Positions 1-9,753 of a DNA stretch of 64,000 bases are shown in pieces. The notes beneath the pieces are model-generated. The model was given only the letters and a program-made list of their open reading frames with translations. It had not been told where the DNA came from and ran no database searches. Source of the stretch: Euwallacea fornicatus (taxonomy: Eukaryota > Arthropoda > Insecta > Coleoptera > Curculionidae); the NCBI RefSeq assembly GCF_040115645.1, contig NC_089578.1:992001-1056000 (forward strand), read 5' to 3'. Within the stretch, counting starts at the first letter, position 1; every line of letters starts with the position of its first letter. Made by a program: the position numbers and the translations under genes.

Positions 1-560
1 GGTTTTTTTCACATCGGGACTGGGCTTGATGTCCCCAATTAAGCAGTTTCCATGGAAAACGCGCCACCGCAATTGATAGATTTCGTACGAGACTGCATAT
101 CACGGATGGAATTTATCGACGGGCCCGGACGCGGCCCGTCGCCGAGCGGGCGCCCGTTCCTTCCCCGGAACTTGCCCCGTACCACCCTGTACTGCAGGGC
201 AACACAAGAGCAACGGAAACTACCGGCAATTTTTCGGACAAGTTACATGAGCAAAAAAAATGTATATATATATATAAATATATATGAGTGCCGGCAGAGC
301 ATGAGCGCAGTTCTCAGTTTAAGCTCCCTGAGAACGAAGAGAGCTCCACGAGTGGTATTCTCGAGTGCGGCCGCAAGATTGCCGCATTTCGTTTCATTGT
401 AACACTGCCAGGATGGCCGAAAAAACTATCACTGAAATTGCACGAGTGCAAATCACTGACCCCTTTTAAGGTCCCTTCGTCCTCTTTAGCATTTTTGGCA
501 AGTTAAAACGTACGCCTGCATTAATGACCCACATTTCATCGCATTTTTAATTTTATTTGT
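1..560. other. Non-genic DNA, nothing recognised
   Basis: No frame here shows a recognisable domain. There is a GC-rich patch at about 118-180 and an AT microsatellite at 260-287. Two overlapping plus-strand frames (52-402 and 288-506) have no family resemblance and look like chance openings. Confidence 0.6.
260..287. repeat. (TA)n microsatellite
   Basis: Alternating TA with one interruption follows a short A run. It is simple sequence with no gene context. Confidence 0.9.
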
Positions 561-1137
561 TCGTTAAAAAATGGATAACGTCGAAAAATGAGCCCGACAA
601 CGAATCGCAACGAGAAGATCACCATTAGGGCGGCGTTGAGTGCTGGGCGCGGTCTTTCGTTCTCAATTTTCGAAGGTCTCAATCGGGGTGTCCGGTGCCG
701 GGTACGATGTCAAGGACGAATTCTAGGACCGCGATACTCGGGGTGTCCCGAAAACGTACCGACGCACTCCAAGAGGCGGCAGGTACAATACGAACCTCCT
801 TCCCTTAACAAACGTTTGCCTGGAAAAGCGCCATTAGGGCAGTAGAACGCATTAAATATTTCACGTTAAATCAAACGACTAAATTGGTTTTTGATTTGGC
901 CGCACTCCACTGTCCTTCGTTCGACATTTTTAGTTTTAACCACGTTTGTTGTCGGGAGCACAAACAATTGTTTATCGCATTTGGACGCTCTAAAGATGCC
1001 GATTTTGAGCCTCTAGGAGGTATTATTCCCACATTATGATTATTCATTTCGCGGAGAATTCCTCGCTTTGTTGATTTTTGCATCAAAAATTTGCATTAAA
1101 AATACACGTCAGCTTTTAATTTGAAAAAAAATTACCG

Positions 1138-1197
1138 GTGGATCGGGAGGGGCGGAGGGGCGGGGAGGGGGAGGGGGGTGGTGAGGAGGGGGGTGGC
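1138..1197 (+). repeat. G-rich tract (GGGAGGGG-type), quadruplex-prone
   Basis: Nearly 60 bases of G runs broken by single A, C or T. It lies just before the transposase tail, where related transposases have a Gly-rich stretch before WPPRSPDL. It may be a slippage expansion of that codon run. Confidence 0.75.
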
Positions 1198-1330
1198 CCG
1201 CGCGTTCTCAACACCCCGGATTTTTTACTTTGGGGCTACCTCAGACCTCCGGCCCACGAAACGTCTGTTCGAAGCAATGAAGATCTTTTAGGAAAAAAAC
1301 GCAAACGGTCGACATTTCGACAAGTTACTG
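1195..1330 (+). pseudogene. Transposase C-terminal fragment (Tc1/mariner-like DDE, DUF4817-type)
   Basis: The frame reads PDFLLWGYLRPPAHET followed by SVRSNEDLL. This matches the usual insect transposase stretch SPDLTPLDFFLWGYLK..VYETPV..xEDL, which holds the last catalytic Asp. The SPDL portion itself is degraded (NTPDF). The frame is open from 1138 to 1407, but upstream it is only the G-rich tract, so no catalytic core remains. It lies inside the TIR element at 735-1540. Confidence 0.65.
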
Positions 1331-1540
1331 CGAGTCGTCGTTTAGGTCTCAATAAATTAACGTCCCTAAACCGAACAAAAATTATTAACTATAATAAAAA
1401 TCATTAATTATAACCACTAAAACAAAATTACCCCTTCCCTGCCCGAATTGCGCATTTGCGAGCGCAAGTTTCTTAAAAAAAAAAAAATTGTATCTCACCA
1501 CCCTTTAAAGTTTGCCGGTATATTTTTGAGACACCCTGTA

Positions 1541-3194
1541 TATCCGAGATAATTTTTGCGATTTTGAAAGTACCTAAAAGTATATGATACAATTAAAAGT
1601 TTGTTTATTTGGTCGAGGTTCGATTCGGGTATCTACTGTCCGTGAATGGAGGTCCAAGTCGATTTAAGCGAAATTTCGAAATGATATGGGAGTAGTCGCC
1701 TGTTCGAACTCTAAAATGCTAAAACCACGAGGTTCGTTCTGTGTTTTACTTGTGACGAACCATCGACACCCAAATTCAATCCGGAGGTTCCCGGATTTCT
1801 GCAAGTTTTACTGTGAGGGTTCCACGCAGCTCTAAACTCAATTCGGATAATTTCCTGGAAATCCTTCTTAAAAGACAAAAAAAAAATCAAAAACAATAAA
1901 AACTAAAACATGCTTCAGGCATTTTTGGACGAGTCCCAGTACCCGGCACTGACTTCTATACGTCAAGTGTCTCTCCGAAGGGACGTTCGCGACCTTCGCA
2001 GACGACACTGCAGCTCGAACACCAAACCAAAGGAATTTTGCAGGGGAAAAACGAAACAAAACTGTCTTCTATCTCGCTCTTCACTGATACAGACGATCTT
2101 TCTTTATTCGCACGGGGTTTCCATGGAAATCTTCCTCCCGAATTGCTTTTCATCAGTGACCGACTTCCTATACAGTACGATCGTGTTCAGTCACACACAG
2201 ACTGGCGCTGGTACTGTTCCCCAAATATAGAACGGAGCGAAGGTGCCATCGAGTTGAACTTTAATCGCAGAGTGTTCATCACCAAGAGATGGTGTCTTCC
2301 ATTCTCCAACTTGAGCAAAACGTCTCCTCGATCTGCAAATCATCGTCGAGGAACGCGAGGCCCTCGGGGGACTGTGAACGCTCTCTAGGGCCTAATGAGC
2401 CTCGATAACTTTAGAGGCGACTCTGGCAATCGAAAGTGCTGATCAACTCTTCTGCCCTTCGTGTTAAACAATTCATAATCAAATTTGTGTTAAGCGAATG
2501 GCAAACTTATCCAGGCATTGTCTGGCAATTGTAAATGTTTCCGACCCTCTTACTCACAAAAGATTCGATGGTCTATAAAATCGTGGAAATCCTCATTGTA
2601 CAACCCCAAAAAGGTCTCACAACGTGTCGAGCCAAATCCGCTTCGAAACTCGTTATCGAGAGTGACTCTTCGGCGTGCCGCCAGTATTGGAATATTTATC
2701 AGGCTTATCTACCCATTTTATTAGCTGCTTTCTTCCATTTATTAACCCAAAATTATCTAGACAGATCTAGAGACTTTTCGAAGTAAGTAGAGCAACTCCC
2801 TCCTTAATGGGAGTGGCGCGAACTCACTCAAATAACCCCTCACAGGAAGTGTCTCAGCTCAGATTTCGGTCATGTAGCACCTCACGCAACTAAATATTTC
2901 GACCTTCCCTGATTTGGCAAATGTGGGGTTCAACAGGTGTCCCACCCCTATACCGATTAATGTCTTGTCGTGGCAGGGTGCGTCGAGCCATAAGACCCTT
3001 TAGACGAAAAGTGGGTTGAAGGCCATTACACGTAAATCGGGATAGTTGAGGGTATCAATAAAACCTTTTGTAGGACTCAAGTCCGCTGAGACAATAAAGG
3101 GATAATAAAGTTGAGTTAAATAAATCGAAACGAGTTTCGGTGATTTACGATGTTACGTAAATGAAAATTCTTATAGTGCCGTTGTTGGATGTAT
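1541..3194. other. Non-genic DNA without recognised features
   Basis: Several 60-116-codon frames overlap on both strands (for example 2038-2388 plus, 1956-2153 minus), but none shows a known motif. I see no clear repeat, RNA gene or inverted pair. Confidence 0.5.
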
Positions 3195-3314
3195 GATTGA
3201 AAGAGATGAGTTCAGATGAGTGCCGCAAAGGCCAGATTTCGATCCGGGCATTAAGGGTTTTCGAGAACGATCATTTAGATCTGATTAATCCCTATCAGCT
3301 GATATTAGACCAAT

Positions 3315-3467
3315 CCGATTGGTGCAGCTCAATTCCAACCAATCTGATTGGTGCAGCTCAATTCCAACCAATCCGATTGGTGCGGCTCAATTCAAACCCA
3401 TCTTATTGGTGCAGATCAATTCCAATCAATCCGATTGGTTCAGCTCCATTCCGACCAACCCGATTGG
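3315..3467 (+). repeat. 29-bp minisatellite, 5 copies plus a partial
   Basis: Five consecutive 29-base units of the form CCGATTGGTGCAGCTCAATT plus CCAACCAAT, followed by CCGATTGG. Because 29 is not a multiple of three, the reading frame shifts in each unit; the open frame 3197-3556 across it is therefore probably not a protein gene. Every junction makes a CCAAT..ATTGG dyad, that is, inverted CCAAT boxes. Confidence 0.85.
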
Positions 3468-3560
3468 TTGAAAATGAGCTGATAGAGATCAAGCTAATCC
3501 AGATTATCGTTTCGATCGTCGCAAAAAGGTCTATCAAGATCATCGTAGACCACTAACGTG

Positions 3561-4073
3561 TATAGGGTATGCGGAGCATTTCAAATTCGACCCTCGCCAT
3601 TGGGATCTCAGAAACTAGAGGAGATGCGAAGAAGTATAAAATAAACTAAAAATTGTCGATTTCGTTATTTATTTTAGCGTTATTTGACGAGAGAGTTCAA
3701 AACCACGAGCATATTTTCCCTGCCGCCTTTCCTCGCATTCACGATGACGTATTTCAGATTTGCCGACGTTTCGGCTACCATCATCAACACCTAAAATTGT
3801 CGCAAATCTGAAAACGTCATCGTGTAGCTGAGAAAAAGTGACAATGAAAACGTGCTTGCGATTTTGACTTTCCTTGTCAAACAACGCTGAAAAAGATACG
3901 AACTAAATCTCCGATTTTTGGCAAAATTCGGGTATGTTCGGGAGTACTCGGAAAAATCGAATTTCGAAAACGGCATTTGGCCAACCGCTGAATTATGCGG
4001 TTTTACCCCTTCTTCGTGCCTCCTCGAGTTTCCGAGATTCCAACGGAGAGGGCCGAATTTGAAATGCCCTGTA
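3561..4073. mobile_element. Snapback (near-spacerless palindromic) element, family G copy 1
   Basis: The left end (GCATTTCAAATTCGACCC, then GGGATCTCAGAAACTAGAGG) is mirrored at the right end (reverse complement GCATTTCAAATTCGGCCC, then GGAATCTCGGAAACTCGAGG). The mirror continues inward almost to the centre: bases 3739-3765 pair with 3800-3826 (CAGATTTGC, GACGT, CATCG blocks). Only about 30-40 bases remain unpaired. The outer ends are TATAGGG and CCCTGTATA. The same family occurs inverted-palindromic at 24519-25139, and a relative lies in 48382-49212. Confidence 0.75.
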
Positions 4074-5624
4074 TACGCGCGGAGTGTCAAAGACTATTTT
4101 TACGAATTGTACCTATGGCTCTGACAGTTTTTGAGATATTTAATTAAAATGTTGGCATGGGAACGTTAATTTAAATTGACTCGACTGAGGGATTAAATAG
4201 TTATTAAAATCGACAGGATTATGCTTGGCAAGGGGATAAAATGCACGTTTACCCTCCTCACCTTTTCGAAGTGTGTTATTGATCATTTCCTTCCGCAGAA
4301 TTCGCTATTCAATTTAGGAAATATTGCGTCATCTTGATATTACTGTATACCTGTCACTATTTTACCAACTTTAAAATCTAGAATAGCAGGTCATTAGAGA
4401 ATATCTATATACAGGGTGTCCCTTCGTGCGGTTATAAAAGGTACAAGGTCAGTTAAGTCAGCGCAAAGTTGCGCAATTTGGAGTTCATGAGGATGCCTTT
4501 TGACAAACTCCGATGGTCTCCTCAGGCGTTCGAAAAACACCAGAATTTTTTTTTTTCTTTTAAGCTCATTTGACGAGATAATTCAATGCGATTGATCGTT
4601 GGAATTTTTCCTCTCCTACAATGCGGCCTACTTCAAACACGACGTCTCGATTTTCGATCCATCATCAGTTTCGTTCAAGTTTTTCCGCATCTCACATTTC
4701 CGCGTCTCCGAATTCGTCTTTTTTCGGCACTTTTAACTGCGCTGCCGAATCGCCGTTTTCCCTGCGATTCCGTGGAAGCATGAAAAATCCTGTTTTCCAA
4801 AAATTGCCTCGGAATTAACGAGATTGAAAGGACATGAGAATTGCAAGAGTTATTTGAAGTCAAAGTTTAAAAAAGAAAACGCGTTAAAGTTCACTAATTA
4901 ACGTTGCAAACATCAGGATTGCCAAGTTCGTCGTGCTGACGCCGCAACGAAGTTCGCTCGAGACGTTGCAGGCACGAGAGGCGCGCGGAAACGTCATAAT
5001 AACGTATGTTTGCCGAAATTGTTGACAGAACAATTGCAATCTAACGTCACATTGACGTTAATCTGACGTACTGTTATTGTCACTGTAACTGACAAGACAA
5101 TTGGCATACGTCAGATTAAAGTCACTCCCGGGCAACTGTTACCGAAACGGGCTCCCCTGGTGGCCGCATGGAAATGGAAACAAAACAGTCGCGTGCCACG
5201 TGCTACCAAAGCCGCCTCTTCAAATTGCGTAGCGTTGATTGCGGATTGCGTGAGTGTAGATGTCAATTGTTTCGTGCCATCGAAGCCGATCGGATTTATA
5301 GCACGGATTTTGTTTGTCGGTCCGTCGGCGTTGGCCGACACCGCCGCCACTCGCCGACGATTAACGTGTTAATTTGTTGAAATTATCGACATAACACTTG
5401 AATGAATCCAACCGTTGGAAATGTTTACGGTTATGGAAACACGTGTTGGAGTGGTCAGGAAAGCGATACGGCTTTTCGCTACTAGTTCTTTAAAACGCTA
5501 CTTTATCGCACTAGTGGCGGCGATTCGCTGCTAATTGTACGGTCGTCAATCATAAGTAAGAGTCACGACCGCTTAGGTTCTTTAAATTTGATTGGACTCT
5601 TTATTGATGTCCCAAGGGAAATAT
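4074..5624. other. Non-genic DNA with one orphan element end
   Basis: At 4409-4421 there is TATACAGGGTGTC followed by CCTTCG, which looks like the left end of another TIR element, but I could not find its partner. A cluster of TGACGT motifs lies at 4989-5119. Frames at 4586-4863 and 5111-5380 are mutual shadows with no recognised domain. Confidence 0.5.
4989..5119. promoter_or_regulatory. Cluster of TGACGT/ACGTCA half-sites
   Basis: ACGTCA or TGACGT occurs five times in 130 bases, including CTAACGTCAC next to ATTGACGTTA, and TTAATCTGACGTA at 5058-5070, which is perfectly mirrored by TACGTCAGATTAA at 5107-5119. ACGTCA is the core of the CREB/ATF-type binding site. No adjacent gene is visible, so function is speculative; the arrangement could also be an old inverted repeat. 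Confidence 0.3.
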
Positions 5625-5845
5625 GTTTCGCACACATGTGCTCAGTGCAGGTACTGGACGTGTCACACTCGACGCCTCTGCGCCTGTTTTACGGAAGGGG
5701 GGAGTAATATGACAAAATCAAACTACGGGTCCTTTTCGGTGCGGTCGGATGATTTGTAAAATTTACTTTTAACAAATCCTCGCCGGAGAAAGTCCGTGGG
5801 TGTCAAGTCGGGCGATTTTGCTGGCCATCGCGTAAATGCCGACGG
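5625..5845 (-). pseudogene. Transposase C-terminal fragment, minus strand
   Basis: Minus-strand reading from about 5845 gives TRWPAKSPDLTPTDFLRRGF then VKSKFYKS, matching WPPRSPDLTPLDFFLWGYIKSKVY of insect Tc1/mariner-like DDE transposases. The SPDLTPxD block (last catalytic Asp) is intact. Stops and frameshifts follow, and no upstream catalytic region is present. Same family as the fragments at 1195, 7689, 11480, 13012 and 31455. Confidence 0.7.
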
Positions 5846-5890
5846 AGTTTTGTCCGAACGCGTTATATTGGTATTGCAAAACAAACTATG

Positions 5891-6122
5891 TATAGGATGT
5901 TCGGATTTGGAGTCTTTTCACAGGGAAATCCCTTTTCCCGCTACATAGGGAAAAGATAGCGTACACGTCAAGAGCTCGATTTTTGAGCGAATATTCATGA
6001 AAAAAACCGCATTTCGATTTCTTTACGGCGCTAGAGGGCGTTTGTCAAAGTTCCTCATAGCTTTTTTGTTTGGGACAATATTGGAGGAAAACAAAAACGT
6101 TCTTAAGGCACTTTTTCAACTG
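5891..6122 (+). mobile_element. Solo left arm of a long-TIR element (family A)
   Basis: TATAGGATGTTCGGATTTGG, then CGTCAAGAGCTCGATTTTTG, AAAACCGCATTTC, CAAAGTTCCTCATA, and CTTAAGGCACTTTTTC are shared in the same order with the arm at 27678-27937. Its own right arm is not evident. A different end, CACCCTGTAC, stands at 6465-6473. Parts of the frame 5997-6290 are just this repeat. Confidence 0.7.
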
Positions 6123-6473
6123 TTTTTTTTTTGTTTATTTTACCCCACCCAGCAAGTAAAAAGTGAAAAAAAACCGCAATTTTTTGTAAAGAGTCACGTG
6201 TTACAACATAAAAGAATCCAATTAATTTTTGGTGGGTTGAACTGGTGCGCAACCAAAGATTTCCTTAACGAAAGTTGCGGGGAAAAATAGGATCAACGTG
6301 ATTTTGTCCGAATTTTGAAATTTGCCTGGAAAAAATGTCATTGACGGCGTCACAGCTCGTTGCTCCGACATCTCAGAACTGAACTTCTTCAGGTCAAAGC
6401 GGAGATCATCGAACTCCACTTAAACTTTCCGTTCCTACGGAACGCAGGGGCGTCCAGCGGGAGGCACCCTGTA

Positions 6474-7040
6474 CATTCCAAAATGCATAAAAACTAAAAT
6501 ACAAATTAATATTTTCTGATACACATTCGGCAATAAATAATATACGTGTAGGACGTAGATGAAAGGACTTTAGCGGCCGATCAGAGTTAGAAAGTTACTG
6601 CCTCTACACGATCTTAAAGGTACATAAATGAGTCGGTTCTCAGATATCCATCAATTTCATACTAAGCGTTTCTCATTAGCCGGTTTTAAAATTCTCAACA
6701 TGAATGCCTTGAGGGGTAGTACCATCAGCGCACCTCACAACTCTTGTGGAGCGGATGTCCAAAGTAGCATGTGTTCCTGCAGATTTGTCCGCCGGTACAC
6801 TTCGTAATTTTGGGGGACGTGACTCGAAGGCCAAAACGTGAATTATTGCGTATGTCCCAAATGCGAAAACTTAAAATTGCAGAAAAATGATAAAATTTGC
6901 ATGAAGAAACTAAATTAGAATGAGACGTACAATCAAAAGCAGTCTATAGATTGCATGAGTTAACATTAAAGGAACGTCCCTCTTCGACTCCCTCGATAAT
7001 GTTACTGCATACAAATGAAATGGCATCGGCTGTATTCAAA
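6474..7040. other. Non-genic DNA, nothing recognised
   Basis: No frame with a domain, no inverted pair and no RNA gene is visible. The left boundary is an orphan GGCACCCTGTAC end. Confidence 0.5.
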
Positions 7041-8192
7041 CCCTTAGGCCCGCCACACACGAGCAACTTTTCGTTGGCAATTATTTTGTTGCCAAAATAG
7101 AACATGCCCGTTTAACTAGAATCCCGAACATGGGCGATTTTTTAGTTGGTGCAACTAAAAAATTCGAACATGTTCCGTTTTACCAACGAGCAAATAACTG
7201 GCTACAGTTGCCGGGAAACGTGCCCACACTTGTTCAAACCTGCCCCGTACACGGGCGATTTTTTTGTTTTTTTTGGCTGCACTGTAATGCACCCTCAAGC
7301 TACGGCCGTGTGCATCATCATTTTACTCAATCTCTCCTGTGGTGGACGTACGTTGCCATTTTGGTATGATATTCAACGTCCCGGTAAATTCAACAAAGCA
7401 TCGATTTTTGCCTGCGATAGGAACACCAGGTATCCCAACGAAAGCCGTGGGGAGCCGACCGGTGCGGTCACTTTTATTTGAGGAGGTTAAACTGCTCAGT
7501 TCTCCGTGTGCAAAGGCGAAATGTTGCCGGCAACTCAAGTCGCTCGTGTGCGGCGGGCCTAAGGGTACGTTACAGCGCAGCCAGGGAAAAAATCGCGCGT
7601 GCGCGGCGACACGTTTGAACAAGTGCCTCGGACACGAGGTGATTTTTCAGCTCGCAGACAACGAATTGGACAGATAAAAGTGAAGACGTCATGGCAGTTG
7701 CTCAAAATGTCCTCTTTCCGCAGCAATACACGCTTCGCAGCGACGAAGCAATGAATTTTCCGCCCGAATCGACATATCTGGACTATTTCTTGTATCAGCA
7801 GCAGCCATCTGTGTTCTATCTAACAAGTGCTCTCTTGTGTTAATTCTGTTACGGTACACAATTTGTTCCATGCGACCCCATAGAAAAAAAATCCAAAGGA
7901 CGTAAATCGGGAGATCGCGGCGGCCACGGAGTTACATTATGTATAATTTCTAGTAATAAATAGTTAATATGCGGAAAACTTTCAAGTCCTCTAAATCGTT
8001 CTTGAATAATCGAAGTCGGAGTTACCTCTATACGAAGTATTTTTCCTTAAAGTGACCTCACCTATAATCTGCCTCACTTTGTCGGTCAGCTGAAAAATCG
8101 CCCGTGTGCGGAGTTCTGTTCGGACCCGCCCGTCCTATTTCGCGAGCGAAATTGTTGCCAGCGAAAAGTTGGTCGTGTGCGGCGGGCCTTAC
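7041..8192. mobile_element. Nested foldback element with CCCTTAGGCCCGCC ends
   Basis: The left end CCCTTAGGCCCGCC plus ACACACGAGCAACTTTTCG is mirrored at 8155-8192 (reverse complement AAGGCCCGCCGCACACGACC). The mirror continues to a CACGGGCGATTTTT box about 100 bases in. A second copy of the same end, mirrored, lies at 7532-7566 (GCTCGTGTGCGGCGGGCC then TAAGGG). Bases 7190-7320 also pair with 7560-7670 (CACTTGTTCAAAC, GCGATTTTTT, GGCTGCACTGTAA-like blocks). So one foldback sits inside another. GGCCCGCC-type ends are not those of the TACAGGG families; the superfamily is unknown. Confidence 0.6.
7689..7935 (-). pseudogene. Transposase C-terminus with one frameshift, minus strand
   Basis: Minus-strand reading gives WPPRSPDLRPLDFF at about 7931-7890. 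After a frameshift near the poly-A run at 7883-7890 it continues as EQIVYRNRINTREHLLDR, MAAADTRNSPDM and RCEACIAAERGHFEQLP before a stop at 7689-7691. This is the standard C-terminal part of insect DUF4817-type Tc1/mariner-like transposases (LLRRxxxCIxAxGGHFEQL). It is the best preserved tail in the window. The catalytic core upstream of WPPRSPDL is missing. It lies within the right half of the 7041-8192 foldback, so it was probably inserted there. Confidence 0.8.
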
Positions 8193-8820
8193 CGAATCTA
8201 AATTGGTTATTAGAAAATAAATTATGTTTTTCCAAAAAAAAAGTGCTGATACGTTTTCGCAGTTCATCCCCATACTACTTTGGCAAAAGGGGTAGAATGA
8301 CTCTATAATTTTTTCTATCATCCCTGTCGCTGCCTTCGGGGACCGGGCCATCAGTAATTATCGTTGTAATGTTAGTACTGTCCGGAAATGCACCGTCTTT
8401 AACGCATTTCTTCGTAACTTTCGTCAGCAATACGATTAAAATACCCTTTTCACGTTTAACCAGATCGACTCGCATGTCCTAATGATAAATGAACGATTCG
8501 TTTTTGAAGTTATTAATGATATGCGAATTTCTATATTTCTTACCTTGTTAAAATCGAATTATGGAAGATTTAACGGAGCCCTTTTCTCTAGGAATGTATG
8601 AAAACGAATATTAATGGGAGGAAGTTTATTTACAATTTATTAGCAACCTCCACTAAAAACTCTCTCAGACGATTAAAGTTCAGCGAACTACAAACATCAT
8701 TTATAATATTCCAGAGAACTTGAGGATTTCTTCCATTCTGCAAAGTGACACCCTCAGATATTTACGTGTTTTTGCTTAGACAAGTGTATCCCGCCCCAGT
8801 ACCTTCTAAGTCTGTTCGTA
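8193..8820. other. Non-genic DNA, nothing recognised
   Basis: No recognisable frame, repeat or RNA gene is visible. It ends at a TA that starts the next element. Confidence 0.5.
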
Positions 8821-9753
8821 TACAGGGCGGCCCATCCGAAACCTGCGCACCTCGATTTTCTTCGTTATTCGAACTGAAGACCGCTCGGACCCGGCGATTT
8901 TCGATTCGAGAGGGAAAATTTTCCGTCGCACTGTCCACCCTTCAAGTTCGACCCCTGAAAGGGGGCGATCGTTTTTAATGGTAAGGGGTGTTGTCATTCT
9001 AGGGGTAGTTGTACCCCGGTTTGAGCCCACCGCCGTTTACTCTGTTGGTTTGGCAGCTTGTCAAACTCACCGGGGAGAAAAGCTTTCGGTTAATCGTTTG
9101 TTTAGCGCGATGAGCGCTGCACGCTTCAAAATGGGGCCTTTGGAAGTGAGCTGTCACTGAATAATTTTGACAGATTTACCCCTAACGAATGCCACCAATT
9201 CACCCCCGAAACGTCACGTAACGTGAGGCAACGCTGTGAACAAATCTGTTTCACTGAATGGAGGATAAAAAGAGGTGATTTTCAGCATTTGATCAATTAA
9301 TCAGAAAAGCATTTTCGTTCAACCACCGTTTAAAAAATATAGAAATGGAGAAGTGCGCCCTTCGAAAGTTGGGCGGCAAAGCTCACCTCCCTCAGAGCGA
9401 TTCAGTGACATCTCACATTTAATGGTCTTCTGACCCCTGATCGTTTTAAGTCTGCAGCTCTCGTTGGATTAAATCAATCATTAGCCAAAAGCCTTTTTTC
9501 CACAGACTTTGACAGGGTGTCGCATCAACGCGGACTTGCCAGTGACGCCGAACTTGTAGGTTACAATCAGGGCGCAACTACCCTCAAAACGAGGTATCAC
9601 TCGACACCCCCATTCAGCTTCCGAAGCTGAAGGGTTGAAAATGCAGTAAAAAATTGTCCTCCTCGAATGAAAAATCGGCGATCCCGAGGGTCGCACATCT
9701 TCACTTCAAATAGTGAAAGTCGAGGTGGGAAGCCTCCGTCGGGCCACCCTGTA
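8821..9753. mobile_element. Long-TIR element (family C), TACAGGGCGGCCC ends
   Basis: The left end TACAGGGCGGCCCATCCG mirrors the right end (reverse complement TACAGGGTGGCCCGACGG). Alignment continues for about 180-190 bases through CCTCGA, GGCGATTTT, CATTCGAG-like and CCCTTCA blocks to a GGGTAGTTG motif on both sides. Total about 930 bp with TA at both outer ends. Frames inside (8745-8978, 9481-9696) are TIR sequence, not genes. Confidence 0.75.

Larger units (their letters stand above)
735..1540 (+). mobile_element. TIR element with TACAGGGTGTC-type ends
   Basis: The left end reads TACTCGGGGTGTCCCGAAAA. The reverse complement of the right end reads TACAGGGTGTCTCAAAAATA. The two stay alignable for about 55 bp (shared TACCG, then GGTGG or GGCGG, then TACAATA-like blocks). 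Both outer ends fall on TA, which fits a Tc1/mariner-type TA target. About 800 bp long, it encloses a plus-strand transposase tail near 1195-1330. This directly links this TIR type to that transposase family. It is a degenerate, non-autonomous copy. Confidence 0.6.

Noticed and set aside
3315..3467. CRISPR array
   Set aside because: Direct repeats without spacers, eukaryotic context, no cas genes: a minisatellite.
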